From the IMG/VR virus record IMGVR_UViG_3300045925_000166, positions 1-22,114 of that record: a stretch of 22,114 nt of DNA; one strand, 5' to 3'. Position numbers and translations under genes: made by a program. Origin of the DNA: a virus. Below are positions 1 to 6,914 of this stretch, one piece after another. Each line of letters opens with the position of its first letter. Position 1 is the first letter of the stretch. The notes under the pieces are model-generated. The model was not told the origin of the DNA. It did no database searches and was given only the letters and a program-made list of their open reading frames with translations.

Positions 1-1
1 G

Positions 2-445
2 ACGCAGACGCCGGAAGGTCGCAAGCGCATGTCGAAGATCGCGACGCTGGGCCGCGCGATCCTCAAGAAGAAGATCGCTTCCGGCGAAGGCGCGCTCAAG
101 CGAGCGCAGAACGGCGCGCGCGGCACGGTGCCATGGGGGGCCCACCGCGTGGACGTTCCGGAGACGACGCGCGTGCTGATCGCGCGGCGGTACCGGGCGG
201 GCGTCAAGGGGAGCGACCTCGGGCGCGAGTACGGCGTCAGCACCACCACGGTGCGCGACTGGGCGAAGCGGTATGGCGCGGGGGCGCAGCGCAATGGCGT
301 CCATCCCTCCAACCGCGCGCAGACTCTGACCACGCACGCCTGTGGGGCGTGTCGCGTCTGCCTGGTCTTTGAGATGTTTGGGGCCGAGCCACAATGGATC
401 ATGTGCCTCGTCGCGAGGCCGGTCAAAGATGGAGGTGTCGTGTGA
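2..445 (+). CDS. HTH DNA-binding protein, 5' partial
   Basis: The frame is already open at the window edge, and the codons before the first ATG (base 29) have the G/C-rich third positions of real coding sequence, so the gene probably begins outside the window. Counting from that ATG, residues 47-83 form a homeodomain-like helix-turn-helix (key stretch GREYGVSTTTVRDW), as in resolvase or transposase HTH domains and small phage regulators. The preceding part is basic (ILKKK, a Lys/Arg-rich region). The tail has three closely spaced cysteines (CGACRVC, residues 105-111) and another at about 126, which could bind metal. It is probably DNA-binding; the target is unknown. Its stop codon overlaps the GTG of the next gene (GTGA). 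The HTH is clear by pattern; the regulatory role is inferred. Confidence 0.6.
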   Translation, partial: TQTPEGRKRMSKIATLGRAILKKKIASGEGALKRAQNGARGTVPWGAHRVDVPETTRVLIARRYRAGVKGSDLGREYGVSTTTVRDWAKRYGAGAQRNGVHPSNRAQTLTTHACGACRVCLVFEMFGAEPQWIMCLVARPVKDGGVV

Positions 446-705
446 GTGGAGCTCGGATCTGCCCGAGGTGTGGCCTGCCGTACTACCGGATCAACGTGAC
501 GCGCGTCTGGGATGAGTTGTCAGGGCACCGAGAAGGCAACCGCCGGACGGAAGAGAAGGCCTGCACGAACTGTCGCCCCCCGGAGATGGCGCAGCGGCTG
601 CTCGCCACCATGGGCATGTACACGCTGAAGAAGAAGGTCGTCCGCATCGCCGCCGCCGCCGCCAAGAAGAAGCGCAAGAAGAAGTCCGGCGAAGCCGCCG
701 CCTAA
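442..705 (+). CDS. Small zinc-ribbon-like basic protein
   Basis: I chose GTG 442 as the start because GGAGG lies six bases upstream (431-435) and it gives a GTGA overlap with the previous stop. The upstream ATG at 394 would add a tail lying inside the preceding gene. The 87-residue product has two Cys pairs, CPRC (7-10) and CTNC (41-44), spaced as in a zinc ribbon. The C-terminal third is a highly basic Lys/Ala tail (KKKRKKKSGEAAA), which suggests nucleic-acid binding. No named family is recognised. Confidence 0.6.
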   Translation: MSGARICPRCGLPYYRINVTRVWDELSGHREGNRRTEEKACTNCRPPEMAQRLLATMGMYTLKKKVVRIAAAAAKKKRKKKSGEAAA

Positions 706-708
706 GAT

Positions 709-951
709 ATGGAGTGGGTCTCGGCCGTCGCGTGGACAGTCATCGGCATCACCTTCGCCTTGCTCTGGGGGCAGTGGCAACTGGCGCGCTTGACCCGAGG
801 GCTGATTGAGCGGCACCAAAGCCTCTTGGCCGACGCCACGGTGATGCAGGCCGCGCTCGCGAGTATCGCGGCGAACACGTGCTGCGACCAGTGTCAGGAG
901 GCGGCGCGCGTCGCGCAGCGAGCGCTGCGCGTGGTGGCGAAGGCCGAGTAA
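709..951 (+). CDS. Small single-span membrane protein
   Basis: An 80-residue protein starting three bases after the preceding stop. Residues 3-21 (WVSAVAWTVIGITFALLWG) form one hydrophobic segment, so it is probably a membrane anchor with a cytoplasmic tail. The tail has a CCDQC cluster around residue 59 and a helical, Arg/Ala-rich end. No clear Shine-Dalgarno sequence is visible, so translation may be coupled to the upstream gene. Function unknown; a phage membrane accessory or holin-like role is possible but not supported by any specific motif. Confidence 0.5.
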   Translation: MEWVSAVAWTVIGITFALLWGQWQLARLTRGLIERHQSLLADATVMQAALASIAANTCCDQCQEAARVAQRALRVVAKAE

Positions 952-1218
952 TTGTCCGACGACGAGGCCGCGCTGGTCTGCAGCCGGACCCGCGGCCGCA
1001 CGTCCGCCCCGGTGCCGGGCTCCGCACGACGTCTCTGCGCCTTGTGCGACGCCGAGGTCTTCGTGTCGCCCTCGAGCCTGTCGATCCTGAACCGGTCGCC
1101 CGGCATGACGATCGTGTGCGTGCCCTGCGCGGTGCAGTTGCCGCCGCCCGACCGCGTGGCCCCATTGACGCCTGCGCAGCTGCGGGAGATTATCGACAGG
1201 CTCAAGGAGGAGCCATGA
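952..1218 (+). CDS. Small CxxC zinc-finger-like protein
   Basis: An 88-residue product from TTG 952, directly abutting the previous TAA, with a GAAGG about nine bases upstream. It carries two Cys pairs, CALC (29-32) and CVPC (56-59), around a VSPSSL segment. This arrangement recurs in short uncharacterised phage proteins and fits one treble-clef or zinc-ribbon site. The end (PLTPAQLREIIDRLKEE) is a predicted helix. The start is not certain because TTG is a weak codon and no in-frame ATG precedes the Cys pairs. Its stop overlaps the next start as ATGA. Confidence 0.55.
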   Translation: MSDDEAALVCSRTRGRTSAPVPGSARRLCALCDAEVFVSPSSLSILNRSPGMTIVCVPCAVQLPPPDRVAPLTPAQLREIIDRLKEEP

Positions 1219-1445
1219 AGCTCGACGACTGGCATCGGGTTGCGGAGTTTATCCGGCGCGGGATCGCAGGGCAGAAAGCGGTGGACGCTGAGCTCGCGAA
1301 GGTCGTGGCCTGCGAGTGGTGCAGGACGCGCCCGGGCGAGACGCACTTCGATCCGCAGGGCCTCCCGCTCTTCGACGCCCAGCACCACGCCGGGCGCTAC
1401 ATCACGGCCGCCGAGGGAGAGCGCATCAGTCGAGACGGGCCGTGA
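1215..1445 (+). CDS. Hypothetical protein, 76 aa
   Basis: ATG 1215 has a strong AAGGAGG (1204-1210) at good spacing and forms an ATGA overlap with the preceding gene, so this start is well supported even though the frame is open further upstream. The N-terminus is helical (DDWHRVAEFIRRGIAGQ). The centre has one Cys pair (CEWC, 33-36) and a His pair (57-58), which could bind one metal ion. I recognise no family. Confidence 0.55.
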   Translation: MKLDDWHRVAEFIRRGIAGQKAVDAELAKVVACEWCRTRPGETHFDPQGLPLFDAQHHAGRYITAAEGERISRDGP

Positions 1446-1579
1446 GAATCATCGAGGTGCCGCCTAAGACGAAGCGCGGCTACGAGTCGCCCTATCGAGA
1501 GCAGAAGATCGCGGCGCACACCACGGTGGGCGGGCGCGGCAAGGTGGCGCGGGCGCTGAAGCGGAAGCCGAAGCGGTGA
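1442..1579 (+). CDS. Hypothetical basic micro-protein, 45 aa
   Basis: GTG 1442 overlaps the preceding stop (GTGA), and its own stop overlaps the next GTG in the same way, so this 45-residue frame exactly fills the gap in a translationally coupled chain. The product is strongly basic (VPPKTKRGYE near the start, KVARALKRKPKR at the end). The composition suggests nucleic-acid binding. The exact fit in the chain is the main support. Confidence 0.45.
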   Translation: MRIIEVPPKTKRGYESPYREQKIAAHTTVGGRGKVARALKRKPKR

Positions 1580-1917
1580 GCCCCACCCAACGCTCGTTGA
1601 AGTTTCTGCGCGAGCTCGGCGCCATGGCCGAGGTGGTCGAGAAGCGCATCCCCAGGGTCCACATCACCAAAGACCTGTACGGCTTCATCGACATTCTCGC
1701 GGTGGACGATCTGCCTGGGACACTGGGCGTGCAAACGACGACGGGCGAGCATCAGGCCGCGCGCATCGCGAAGATCCAGAGCAAGGAGCTCGAGAAGAAC
1801 GTGCGGAAGTGGCTGGCCGCGGGCAACCGGATCTCGGTCCACGGCTGGTCGAAGCAGGGGCCGCGCGGCCAGCGCAAGCGGTGGCACGTCAACATCACGC
1901 CGATCACCGAGGCATGA
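1576..1917 (+). CDS. Predicted PD-(D/E)XK nuclease-fold / resolvase-like protein
   Basis: A 113-residue protein starting at GTG 1576 in a GTGA overlap. The motif order (D33, then GFIDI with D39, then LGVQTT with Q53) matches a small family of phage proteins that look like compact PD-(D/E)XK or Holliday-junction-resolvase-fold nucleases; the usual E-x-K is replaced by Q-T-T. The C-terminal half (KNVRKWLAAG, RISVHGW, QRKRWHVNI) fits the closing strands of that fold. Either it is an active nuclease with a variant site or it is a DNA-binding derivative. The family resemblance is from memory of similar phage sequences; activity is inferred. Confidence 0.5.
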   Translation: MSPTQRSLKFLRELGAMAEVVEKRIPRVHITKDLYGFIDILAVDDLPGTLGVQTTTGEHQAARIAKIQSKELEKNVRKWLAAGNRISVHGWSKQGPRGQRKRWHVNITPITEA

Positions 1918-2033
1918 AAGAGCTACTCCCGACGCTGCTGCCGACGCGCCGCGAGCTCGCGTGGATGCTCGGAACGATCCTGGTGCTCGTGCTCGCGGCC
2001 TGCGTCGGCCTGGTGCTGCTCGACGGCGACTAG
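1914..2033 (+). CDS. Single-span membrane peptide, 39 aa
   Basis: ATG 1914 overlaps the preceding TGA (ATGA). The 39-residue product has a basic N-terminus (MKELLPTLLPTRREL) followed by a hydrophobic span, about residues 17-35, and a short acidic end (DGD). It is the last gene of the rightward chain. Its TAG stop shares the CTAG at 2030-2033 with the stop of the opposing gene. A small phage membrane peptide; no function can be assigned. Confidence 0.45.
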   Translation: MKELLPTLLPTRRELAWMLGTILVLVLAACVGLVLLDGD

Positions 2034-2248
2034 AGCGACACGCCCAGCATCCCGAAGAGCAGGAAGATCGCCCAGATCACCAAGGCGGCGATCAGCACGA
2101 CTTTCACGACTTTCTTGACCGTCGCATCGATCTGCTCGAACTGATTGAGCGCCCAGATCGCCACGCCGACGACGAGAGCCACCAGCACGAATTTCAGGAT
2201 GGGGCGCGCGAACGAGTTTTCGACGGCGGCGAGAATGGTCGCGATCAT
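2030..2248 (-). CDS. Two-span membrane protein, holin-like
   Basis: A 72-residue protein with two predicted transmembrane segments, about residues 17-35 and 48-68, joined by a short charged loop (QFEQIDATVKKVVK). This size and topology fit a class II holin. The start is ATG 2248 with GGAGG seven bases upstream; it overlaps the preceding gene's stop as ATGA. It is the last gene of the leftward virion operon, a common place for lysis genes, but no endolysin is visible in the window. The topology is clear; the holin role is an inference. Confidence 0.55.
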   Translation of the reverse strand: MIATILAAVENSFARPILKFVLVALVVGVAIWALNQFEQIDATVKKVVKVVLIAALVIWAIFLLFGMLGVSL

Positions 2249-2436
2249 GGTTTGTCCTCCTTCGGATCGTCCGGCTTCTCGGCGGGCTTCTCGGCGGGCT
2301 TCTCGGGCGGGGCCCGCTGGTCATCGATCTCCAGCTCGATCTCGTACTTGAGCTTGCCGCGAAACACCGTCTTGCTGACGCAGCCCACCAGCAGCGCGGT
2401 CAGGATCAGGCCGACGATGCTATAGGGCCACCACAA
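2245..2436 (-). CDS. Small membrane or lipoprotein with Pro/Lys-rich tail
   Basis: A 63-residue protein with an N-terminal hydrophobic segment (about residues 5-19) ending in LLVGC, which fits a lipobox with the acceptor Cys at 19. The tail is Pro-rich (PPEKPAEKPAEKPDD), encoded by a 12-bp tandem repeat. Small Pro-rich lipoproteins of this kind occur as outer-membrane spanins (Rz1 type), and the neighbour is holin-like, so a lysis role is possible. There is no obvious inner-membrane spanin partner. The start is TTG immediately after the preceding TAG, so the exact N-terminus is uncertain. An alternative is a plain signal-anchored protein. Confidence 0.5.
   Translation of the reverse strand: MWWPYSIVGLILTALLVGCVSKTVFRGKLKYEIELEIDDQRAPPEKPAEKPAEKPDDPKEDKP
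2273..2308. repeat. 12-bp tandem repeat
   Basis: Two exact copies and one near copy of GGCTTCTCGGCG (+ strand), in frame, encoding a repeated P-A-E-K unit in the small lipoprotein-like gene. Confidence 0.8.
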
Positions 2437-4113
2437 CTAGGGCGTCTCGTCGCGATCGCCCATCGTCTGGCTGCGCGTGAACTGCGCCAGCACGCGGATC
2501 GAGCGCTCATCGAGAAAGCCACCGTTGGCGTCGAGGATGGTGCGGAGCGCGCGCCGTCCGCCGGGCGTCGCGAGCGCGTTCGACACGGCCGTGTGCGCGA
2601 ATTGCGTGAGCGCGATGCCCGCGACGCCGCCGACGCTGGCGCCGATTTCGCCCTGGCCCACCAGACCGCCCAGCCCGCGCCCGACCGCGCGACCGACTTC
2701 TTGCCCGCCCAGCACGCGCCCAAGCACGCGCCCGGAGCCGATCGCCGCCTCGCCGCCGACGGGGGGCATGCTGCGCAGCCCGCGGTACTTCAGAAGCGTC
2801 CGCTGCATGTCCTCAAGCTCGGTGTCGGTGAACGACTCGCGGAGGAACTGGTACTTGCGCCCGACGTCGGACTCTTTCAGCGCCTGCGTCGGCGCGATGC
2901 GCGCCTCGTCCAGGGCGTTCAGCGGCTTGGCAGGATTGAACGAAAACTCGAGGTCGGAGCGGCCCTTGCCGACGCCGCTCTCGATGACTTCCGCGAGCTC
3001 GGGGATGGCCTTCTCCCGGCGGTACGCGGCGCGCGCCTGACGCAGCAGCGTGATGCCCTTCGTGGCCGAGCTGAAGTATTGAGAGACTGGCACCTGCTTC
3101 GCCGCGGCGGCGTCGTAGTCCTGGGCGATCGCATCCGCGAGCGCGCGATAGCCGCCTGGTACTTCCGTGGGCGCCTGGCCCCCCATGATCCCGGTGCGCG
3201 CGCGGATGCGTTCCTCGAGCGCGCGCAGTTCGCGGAACGGCACTTGCCCCTGATGCTGCTGCGCCTTCTCGATGACCTGGCGCGCGATGCCGAGCAACTC
3301 GCCCTGCAGCGGGCCCTCCCCGACCTCGAGCTCGCGGCGCAGCAGGCGATGGGCGACGCTGATCATGTTCGGCGTGTTGATGCGCGGGTTGATCTGCTCG
3401 ACCTGGCTGTAGAGCGTGTCCGACGGCACCTTCGGACGCAGCCGCGGATTCGCGGCAATGCCGCGCGCCGTCTCGACGGCTTCCTGATTCATGGCCGCCG
3501 CGCCGCCCGGAAGACGTCCCGCAAGCTGGGGAAGGTTGCGCGAGGCGGCTCCGACCACGGTCGCCGCCGGGCCCGCCGCACCGGCCGTCCCGACCTTCAT
3601 GGGCGAGATCTCTTCGCCCGCGAGGAGCTCTCGGCCCGTCTCGGCGCCCATGCCGGTCAGGGCCGCGCCCGCGGCGCCGCGCACGGTGCCCGCACCGGCC
3701 TGGCGCAGGAAGCGCGGCAGCGCCGCCGCGTACGCCAGCGCGCTCGGATCGGTGAGCTCGCCGGACTTGATCAATTGCCGCCCCGCTTCACCGGCCGCGC
3801 CGATGGCGGGATAGAGGATCGGCGCCAGCGGCGTCGCCGCCGCCGGGAGCTGGATGAACGACGAACCGTGCGCCACCGCTTCGCTGGCGAGATCGCGCAT
3901 CTGCTGCGTGATCGGCTCGCCCTCGGGCGTGAGTCCGCGCTTCGCCAGGCGATTGGCCTCGACCCATGGGTGCCCAACGGGCCCGGGCTGCTCCTGCTGG
4001 AGCTGCGACTCCTCGGCGCGGCGCTCGCCCATGTACTGCTGAGCGCCAGGCGTCTTCACCTCGCCACCCGCGCCCGTTCCCGGTGGCAGCCCCAGCGCTT
4101 GATTCGGCGTCAT
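2437..4113 (-). CDS. Large Ala/Gly-rich internal virion (ejection) protein, putative
   Basis: About 558 residues. I prefer ATG 4113 to the GTG three bases earlier because GGAG then lies five bases upstream; both starts overlap the previous stop. The N-terminal quarter is low in complexity and rich in Pro and Gln. Residues about 90-200 are Ala/Gly-rich and weakly hydrophobic (PLAPILYPAIGAAGEAG, TVRGAAGAALTGMG), suited to membrane interaction. The middle is a long charged helical region, and another Gly-rich stretch (GRVLGRVLGGQEVGRAVGRG) lies near the end. This resembles internal or pilot proteins that leave the capsid ahead of the DNA, and the position at the end of the tail genes fits. No catalytic motif was found. 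The family is not recognised; the role is inferred. Confidence 0.55.
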   Translation of the reverse strand: MTPNQALGLPPGTGAGGEVKTPGAQQYMGERRAEESQLQQEQPGPVGHPWVEANRLAKRGLTPEGEPITQQMRDLASEAVAHGSSFIQLPAAATPLAPILYPAIGAAGEAGRQLIKSGELTDPSALAYAAALPRFLRQAGAGTVRGAAGAALTGMGAETGRELLAGEEISPMKVGTAGAAGPAATVVGAASRNLPQLAGRLPGGAAAMNQEAVETARGIAANPRLRPKVPSDTLYSQVEQINPRINTPNMISVAHRLLRRELEVGEGPLQGELLGIARQVIEKAQQHQGQVPFRELRALEERIRARTGIMGGQAPTEVPGGYRALADAIAQDYDAAAAKQVPVSQYFSSATKGITLLRQARAAYRREKAIPELAEVIESGVGKGRSDLEFSFNPAKPLNALDEARIAPTQALKESDVGRKYQFLRESFTDTELEDMQRTLLKYRGLRSMPPVGGEAAIGSGRVLGRVLGGQEVGRAVGRGLGGLVGQGEIGASVGGVAGIALTQFAHTAVSNALATPGGRRALRTILDANGGFLDERSIRVLAQFTRSQTMGDRDETP

Positions 4114-5702
4114 CACTTCTCCTCGATCATGTCGAGGTCGGGATCCAGGCCCCGCTGCCTGAGCAGCTGATTGGTTTTCATCGGATCGCCTCGCGCATCG
4201 CGCCGGGCCTTGGCGTATTCGTCCTTCGTCGCGGGCTGCAGCGGCGCTGGACCCTTGAGACGGCCGCGCAGCTCGCCCAGCAGATCGGGCACGATCTCGT
4301 CAGCATTGAAGCCCTGCGATTGCGCGAGCCGTCGATATTCGGCTTCGATCTGCTCGTGCCCCTGCAGCCGCGCCGCCGCGATATTCCGGGCTTGGCCGAG
4401 GACGTCCCGCCGCCGCACGGCGGTGAGGCGCTGCCCAGCCCAGGCGCGGTTGTAGAGCGTGCGCACCGCCTCCGGAATGCTCTTCGCCTGGTCCGCGGTC
4501 GCGAACTCGCCTTCGCGCACGGCCGAATTCGGATCGAGGAGCTTGATGTACGAGTAGAGCAGGGACATGTCGCCGAAGGCGGTCGGCGGGCGCTGCGCGA
4601 TGCGTTCGATCGAGAGATACGCGTCGCGCACCGGGCCCATCGTCACCGACTGCTGCAGGAATTGATGGCGCATGGCGTTGATGTCCGTCGGCTTCGTGCC
4701 CGTCGGCTTGGGGCCGTACTCCTCGCGGCGCGTTCCCGTCACCGGATCGATCAGGACTTGCTTGCCGTCCTCCTCGATCACGACACCGTTCTTGGGCGAT
4801 TCGGGAAGCTGGAAGATCTTCTGGCCCGTGGTCGGATCTACGATCGCGCCACCAGGCGCAAGCGCCACCGGCCGATCCTTTGCGGTGAAGAGCACCCGGC
4901 CCGTCGTCGGATCAACGACGCTGGAGCCCGGCGCGACGACGATCGGCCGATCGGCCACACCACCAACACGCCTCCCCGTCTCAGGCTCAAGGAGCTGCTG
5001 GCCCGGCGACACCGGGATCGCCCTCTCGGGTGTTTTGGTAATCACCCTTCCCTGGAGATCGACCAGGCTCTGGCCTGGCGATAGAGGAATGGGCTTGTCC
5101 GGCACCGTGTAGCTCGGCTGCGTCTGCCCGGGCTGGAACACGCTCGCGCCGGGCCCGGCCACGGTCGGCGGATGATACTTCTGCGGTCCTGAGGCGACGA
5201 CGCGCCCGGTGTGCGGCTCGATGAGCTGCTGACCTTCGCCGACAACCTGGAAGGACTGCTTCGGCGCGAGCTGGTTGCCGAGGACGGTCGCGGCGTCGCG
5301 CGCCATGCCCGGCGTCTTGAGCAGGGCCTGGATGTACGCGGTCTGCGGCTTGCCGAGCAAGTCGGAGTACCGCTGCGGCCGCATCTCGGGCTTCGTCGGC
5401 GTGCGAAGGATGTCGGCCCGGCCCTCGGGCGCCGCGAAGTCCGGCACCTCGCGGCCGGTCGGAATCTCCGTGCCCGTGTCCTGGCCGAGCATTTCCGAGA
5501 GCCGCATTCCGAGCTCGCGGTCAGCCTGCTCGCGGCGCCCGAATTCGCGCACGGCGAGCTGGTTCTGGACCGCAGACGTGAGTCCAGCTAACCCTCGAGC
5601 GCCTGCGGGATGAATAGCTGCGGCAGCACCAGCAGCCAACGGTAAAGCGAAGCTGGCCACCTGCTCAGGAATACTCGCTCCAGGAGGAGCAAGGCCGCTC
5701 AA
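4113..5702 (-). CDS. Internal virion protein with PG-x-DP-TG repeats
   Basis: A 529-residue protein. Residues 19-30 are a hydrophobic Ala-rich segment. Residues about 151-330 hold roughly six degenerate 24-25-residue repeats with core PG-x3-V/L-D/E-P-x-T-G-R (for example SPGQQLLEPETGRRV and APGSSVVDPTTGRVL), probably a beta-repeat spacer. Residues 357-405 (GPVRDAYLSIERIAQ, then SYIKLLDPNSAVREGEF) match a conserved segment I know from large phage internal proteins, often those carrying a lytic domain; no lytic domain is seen here. Two copies of the RLS[D/E]L-type peptide lie at 66-72 and 110-116. The start is TTG 5702, overlapping the HNH stop, with GGAG upstream. A virion ejection protein is the best guess. 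Confidence 0.6.
   Translation of the reverse strand: MSGLAPPGASIPEQVASFALPLAAGAAAAIHPAGARGLAGLTSAVQNQLAVREFGRREQADRELGMRLSEMLGQDTGTEIPTGREVPDFAAPEGRADILRTPTKPEMRPQRYSDLLGKPQTAYIQALLKTPGMARDAATVLGNQLAPKQSFQVVGEGQQLIEPHTGRVVASGPQKYHPPTVAGPGASVFQPGQTQPSYTVPDKPIPLSPGQSLVDLQGRVITKTPERAIPVSPGQQLLEPETGRRVGGVADRPIVVAPGSSVVDPTTGRVLFTAKDRPVALAPGGAIVDPTTGQKIFQLPESPKNGVVIEEDGKQVLIDPVTGTRREEYGPKPTGTKPTDINAMRHQFLQQSVTMGPVRDAYLSIERIAQRPPTAFGDMSLLYSYIKLLDPNSAVREGEFATADQAKSIPEAVRTLYNRAWAGQRLTAVRRRDVLGQARNIAAARLQGHEQIEAEYRRLAQSQGFNADEIVPDLLGELRGRLKGPAPLQPATKDEYAKARRDARGDPMKTNQLLRQRGLDPDLDMIEEK
4713..5252 (-). repeat. Degenerate 24-25-residue protein repeats
   Basis: About six in-frame repeats within the 529-aa virion protein, each with a P-x-V/P-x-S/A-P-G core followed by D/E-P-x-T-G-R. 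They are clear at protein level and diverged at DNA level, so they look old rather than recently duplicated. Confidence 0.75.
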
Positions 5703-6223
5703 GCGACCTTCTCCGCGCGTTTTCGCTTTGCGATTTCTCGATCACGAGCTAGATGGTCGGCGCATTGACCACGGCCCGGCACGACAGCGGCGCTGCAATG
5801 TCGACATAGTCCGGCCGCGCGTCGATTCTGCTTCCATAGCCTGGAACATTCTAGGCAGAGCCGCTGGGGGCCGCGCCGACGCAGGTATGCTGTATACGCG
5901 TGCCCGTTGGGGCAATGTTCGCGACGGGCGTTGTGAGCCGCCAACCCTTCACCGCGAAGAACGTTGACGCGCATCGACACCGGCTCAAGATGGCCGGGAT
6001 TGATGCAGGCCCGTAGTCGACACAGATGATCGAGCGGAAGCCCGTCAGGAATCTCACCGCGGTAGATTGCATAAGCCAGCCGATGTGCTCTGAATCGTCG
6101 ACGACTGTCGACGCCAAAAGTCCCGTATCCATCACGGTCTCGCGCGCCAATCCAGATCCAGCAGCCGCTCATGGGTTCGGTCTCGACGTACCGCCACAAG
6201 CGCTGCTCGATATTCCCGCTCAT
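5699..6223 (-). CDS. HNH homing endonuclease (HNH_3 type)
   Basis: A 174-residue free-standing HNH nuclease. The core is H47 (RAHRLAYAIYRGEIP), D65-H66 with C68 (LDHLCRLRAC), N75 and H78 (NPGHLE), the standard metal-dependent DNA-nicking arrangement. The N-terminus has EPMSGCWIWIG, typical of this family. Extra Cys/His groups at 104-126 and 140-157 probably form structural zinc sites. It sits between virion genes and overlaps both neighbours (ATGA at the start, TTGA at the end). It is paralogous to the HNH gene at 12321-12773, sharing 25 identical bases over the MSGCWIWI codons. Likely a mobile intergenic nuclease. The family call is strong; its target is unknown. Confidence 0.9.
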   Translation of the reverse strand: MSGNIEQRLWRYVETEPMSGCWIWIGARDRDGYGTFGVDSRRRFRAHRLAYAIYRGEIPDGLPLDHLCRLRACINPGHLEPVSMRVNVLRGEGLAAHNARREHCPNGHAYTAYLRRRGPQRLCLECSRLWKQNRRAAGLCRHCSAAVVPGRGQCADHLARDREIAKRKRAEKVA

Positions 6224-6630
6224 CGAGGTCTCCCATACAGGCTCGGACGATTGCGCTTCGGCGGCGCCTCACGGTCGGGATAGACCGTGGGCGAGCCCTT
6301 CGTGTTGCCGGGAAGGATGCGCATGCCAGGCGACGCCGTCGGTAACGTCGGGGCGACTAACGAACCCGTGTACACATCGGTGGGAGGCAGTCGACGCGCG
6401 AGCGCCTCGAGCTCCTCGGGGCTCAGGACTAGTTCGCTCAAGCGCATCTCGTCGTGGGGCACATGCATCTGCGAGCGGATCTTGGCCGCCTCGACGGCCG
6501 ACGCTGTGTCAGGGTAGGTCACACCCGGCTCAAGCGGCAGCGTCAGGCCCTGCGCGGGCTCTTTACCGTAGACGTTGAACCAGCGTCGGGTCGTCGGGTC
6601 TTGAATCGTCTCGCTCTGCTCGTGCGACAT
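6220..6630 (-). CDS. Hypothetical virion-operon protein with RLSEL peptide
   Basis: A 136-residue protein in a chain of overlapping genes. The N-terminus (TTRRWFNVYGKEP) may form a small strand-rich segment. MRLSELVL at 62-69 matches the peptide shared by several proteins of this operon. It is followed by a helix (PEELEALARRLPP) and a disordered Pro/Arg-rich end. I know no family. The operon position and the shared peptide suggest a minor virion or assembly protein. Confidence 0.55.
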   Translation of the reverse strand: MSHEQSETIQDPTTRRWFNVYGKEPAQGLTLPLEPGVTYPDTASAVEAAKIRSQMHVPHDEMRLSELVLSPEELEALARRLPPTDVYTGSLVAPTLPTASPGMRILPGNTKGSPTVYPDREAPPKRNRPSLYGRPR

Positions 6631-6914
6631 CAGTACCCCCCGCCCATGCCGCCGCCCATCATCATCCCCAGCGTCATCTCGTCCTCGGGCCGCTTCCGCT
6701 GCTGGCCCACCAGGTCGGAGAGGCGCAAATCGGCCGCAGGCGGGGCGCCAGAGGCCTTAGAACCGAAGCTCTGGGCCGTTGGGGTAAACCCCCCTGCGCC
6801 AGGCGCCGAGGGGTCTGAAATGGGCGACGGCGGCCCCCCGTGGGCCGCGCTAGCGACACCTGCGCCGATGCTGCCAGCGGCGGCCAGGGCTGCGGCGACG
6901 ATTGAGGCGGCCAT
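6630..6914 (-). CDS. Small Ala/Gly/Met-rich protein with FTPTA and RLSDL elements
   Basis: A 94-residue protein. The N-terminus (residues 2-24) is a weakly hydrophobic Ala/Gly segment like those of phage pilot or internal proteins. Residues 41-49 (GGFTPTAQS) and 63-69 (LRLSDLV) form a module also found in the 61-aa and 143-aa neighbours. The tail is MMMGGGMGGGY. It overlaps the GNAT gene upstream as TGATG. Probably a small virion-associated protein that may touch the membrane; the function is unknown. Confidence 0.55.
   Translation of the reverse strand: MAASIVAAALAAAGSIGAGVASAAHGGPPSPISDPSAPGAGGFTPTAQSFGSKASGAPPAADLRLSDLVGQQRKRPEDEMTLGMMMGGGMGGGY

Noticed and set aside
894-1388. Minus-strand open frame (164 codons) across the small plus-strand genes
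   Set aside because: The plus-strand genes show Shine-Dalgarno sites and exact 4-base overlaps; the opposite frame shows none.
2593-4170. Long plus-strand open frame (525 codons) opposite the ~558-aa gene
   Set aside because: It is Arg-rich and low-complexity, typical of the antisense of GC-rich coding DNA, and it has no ribosome site or neighbour coupling. The minus-strand gene has overlaps with both neighbours.
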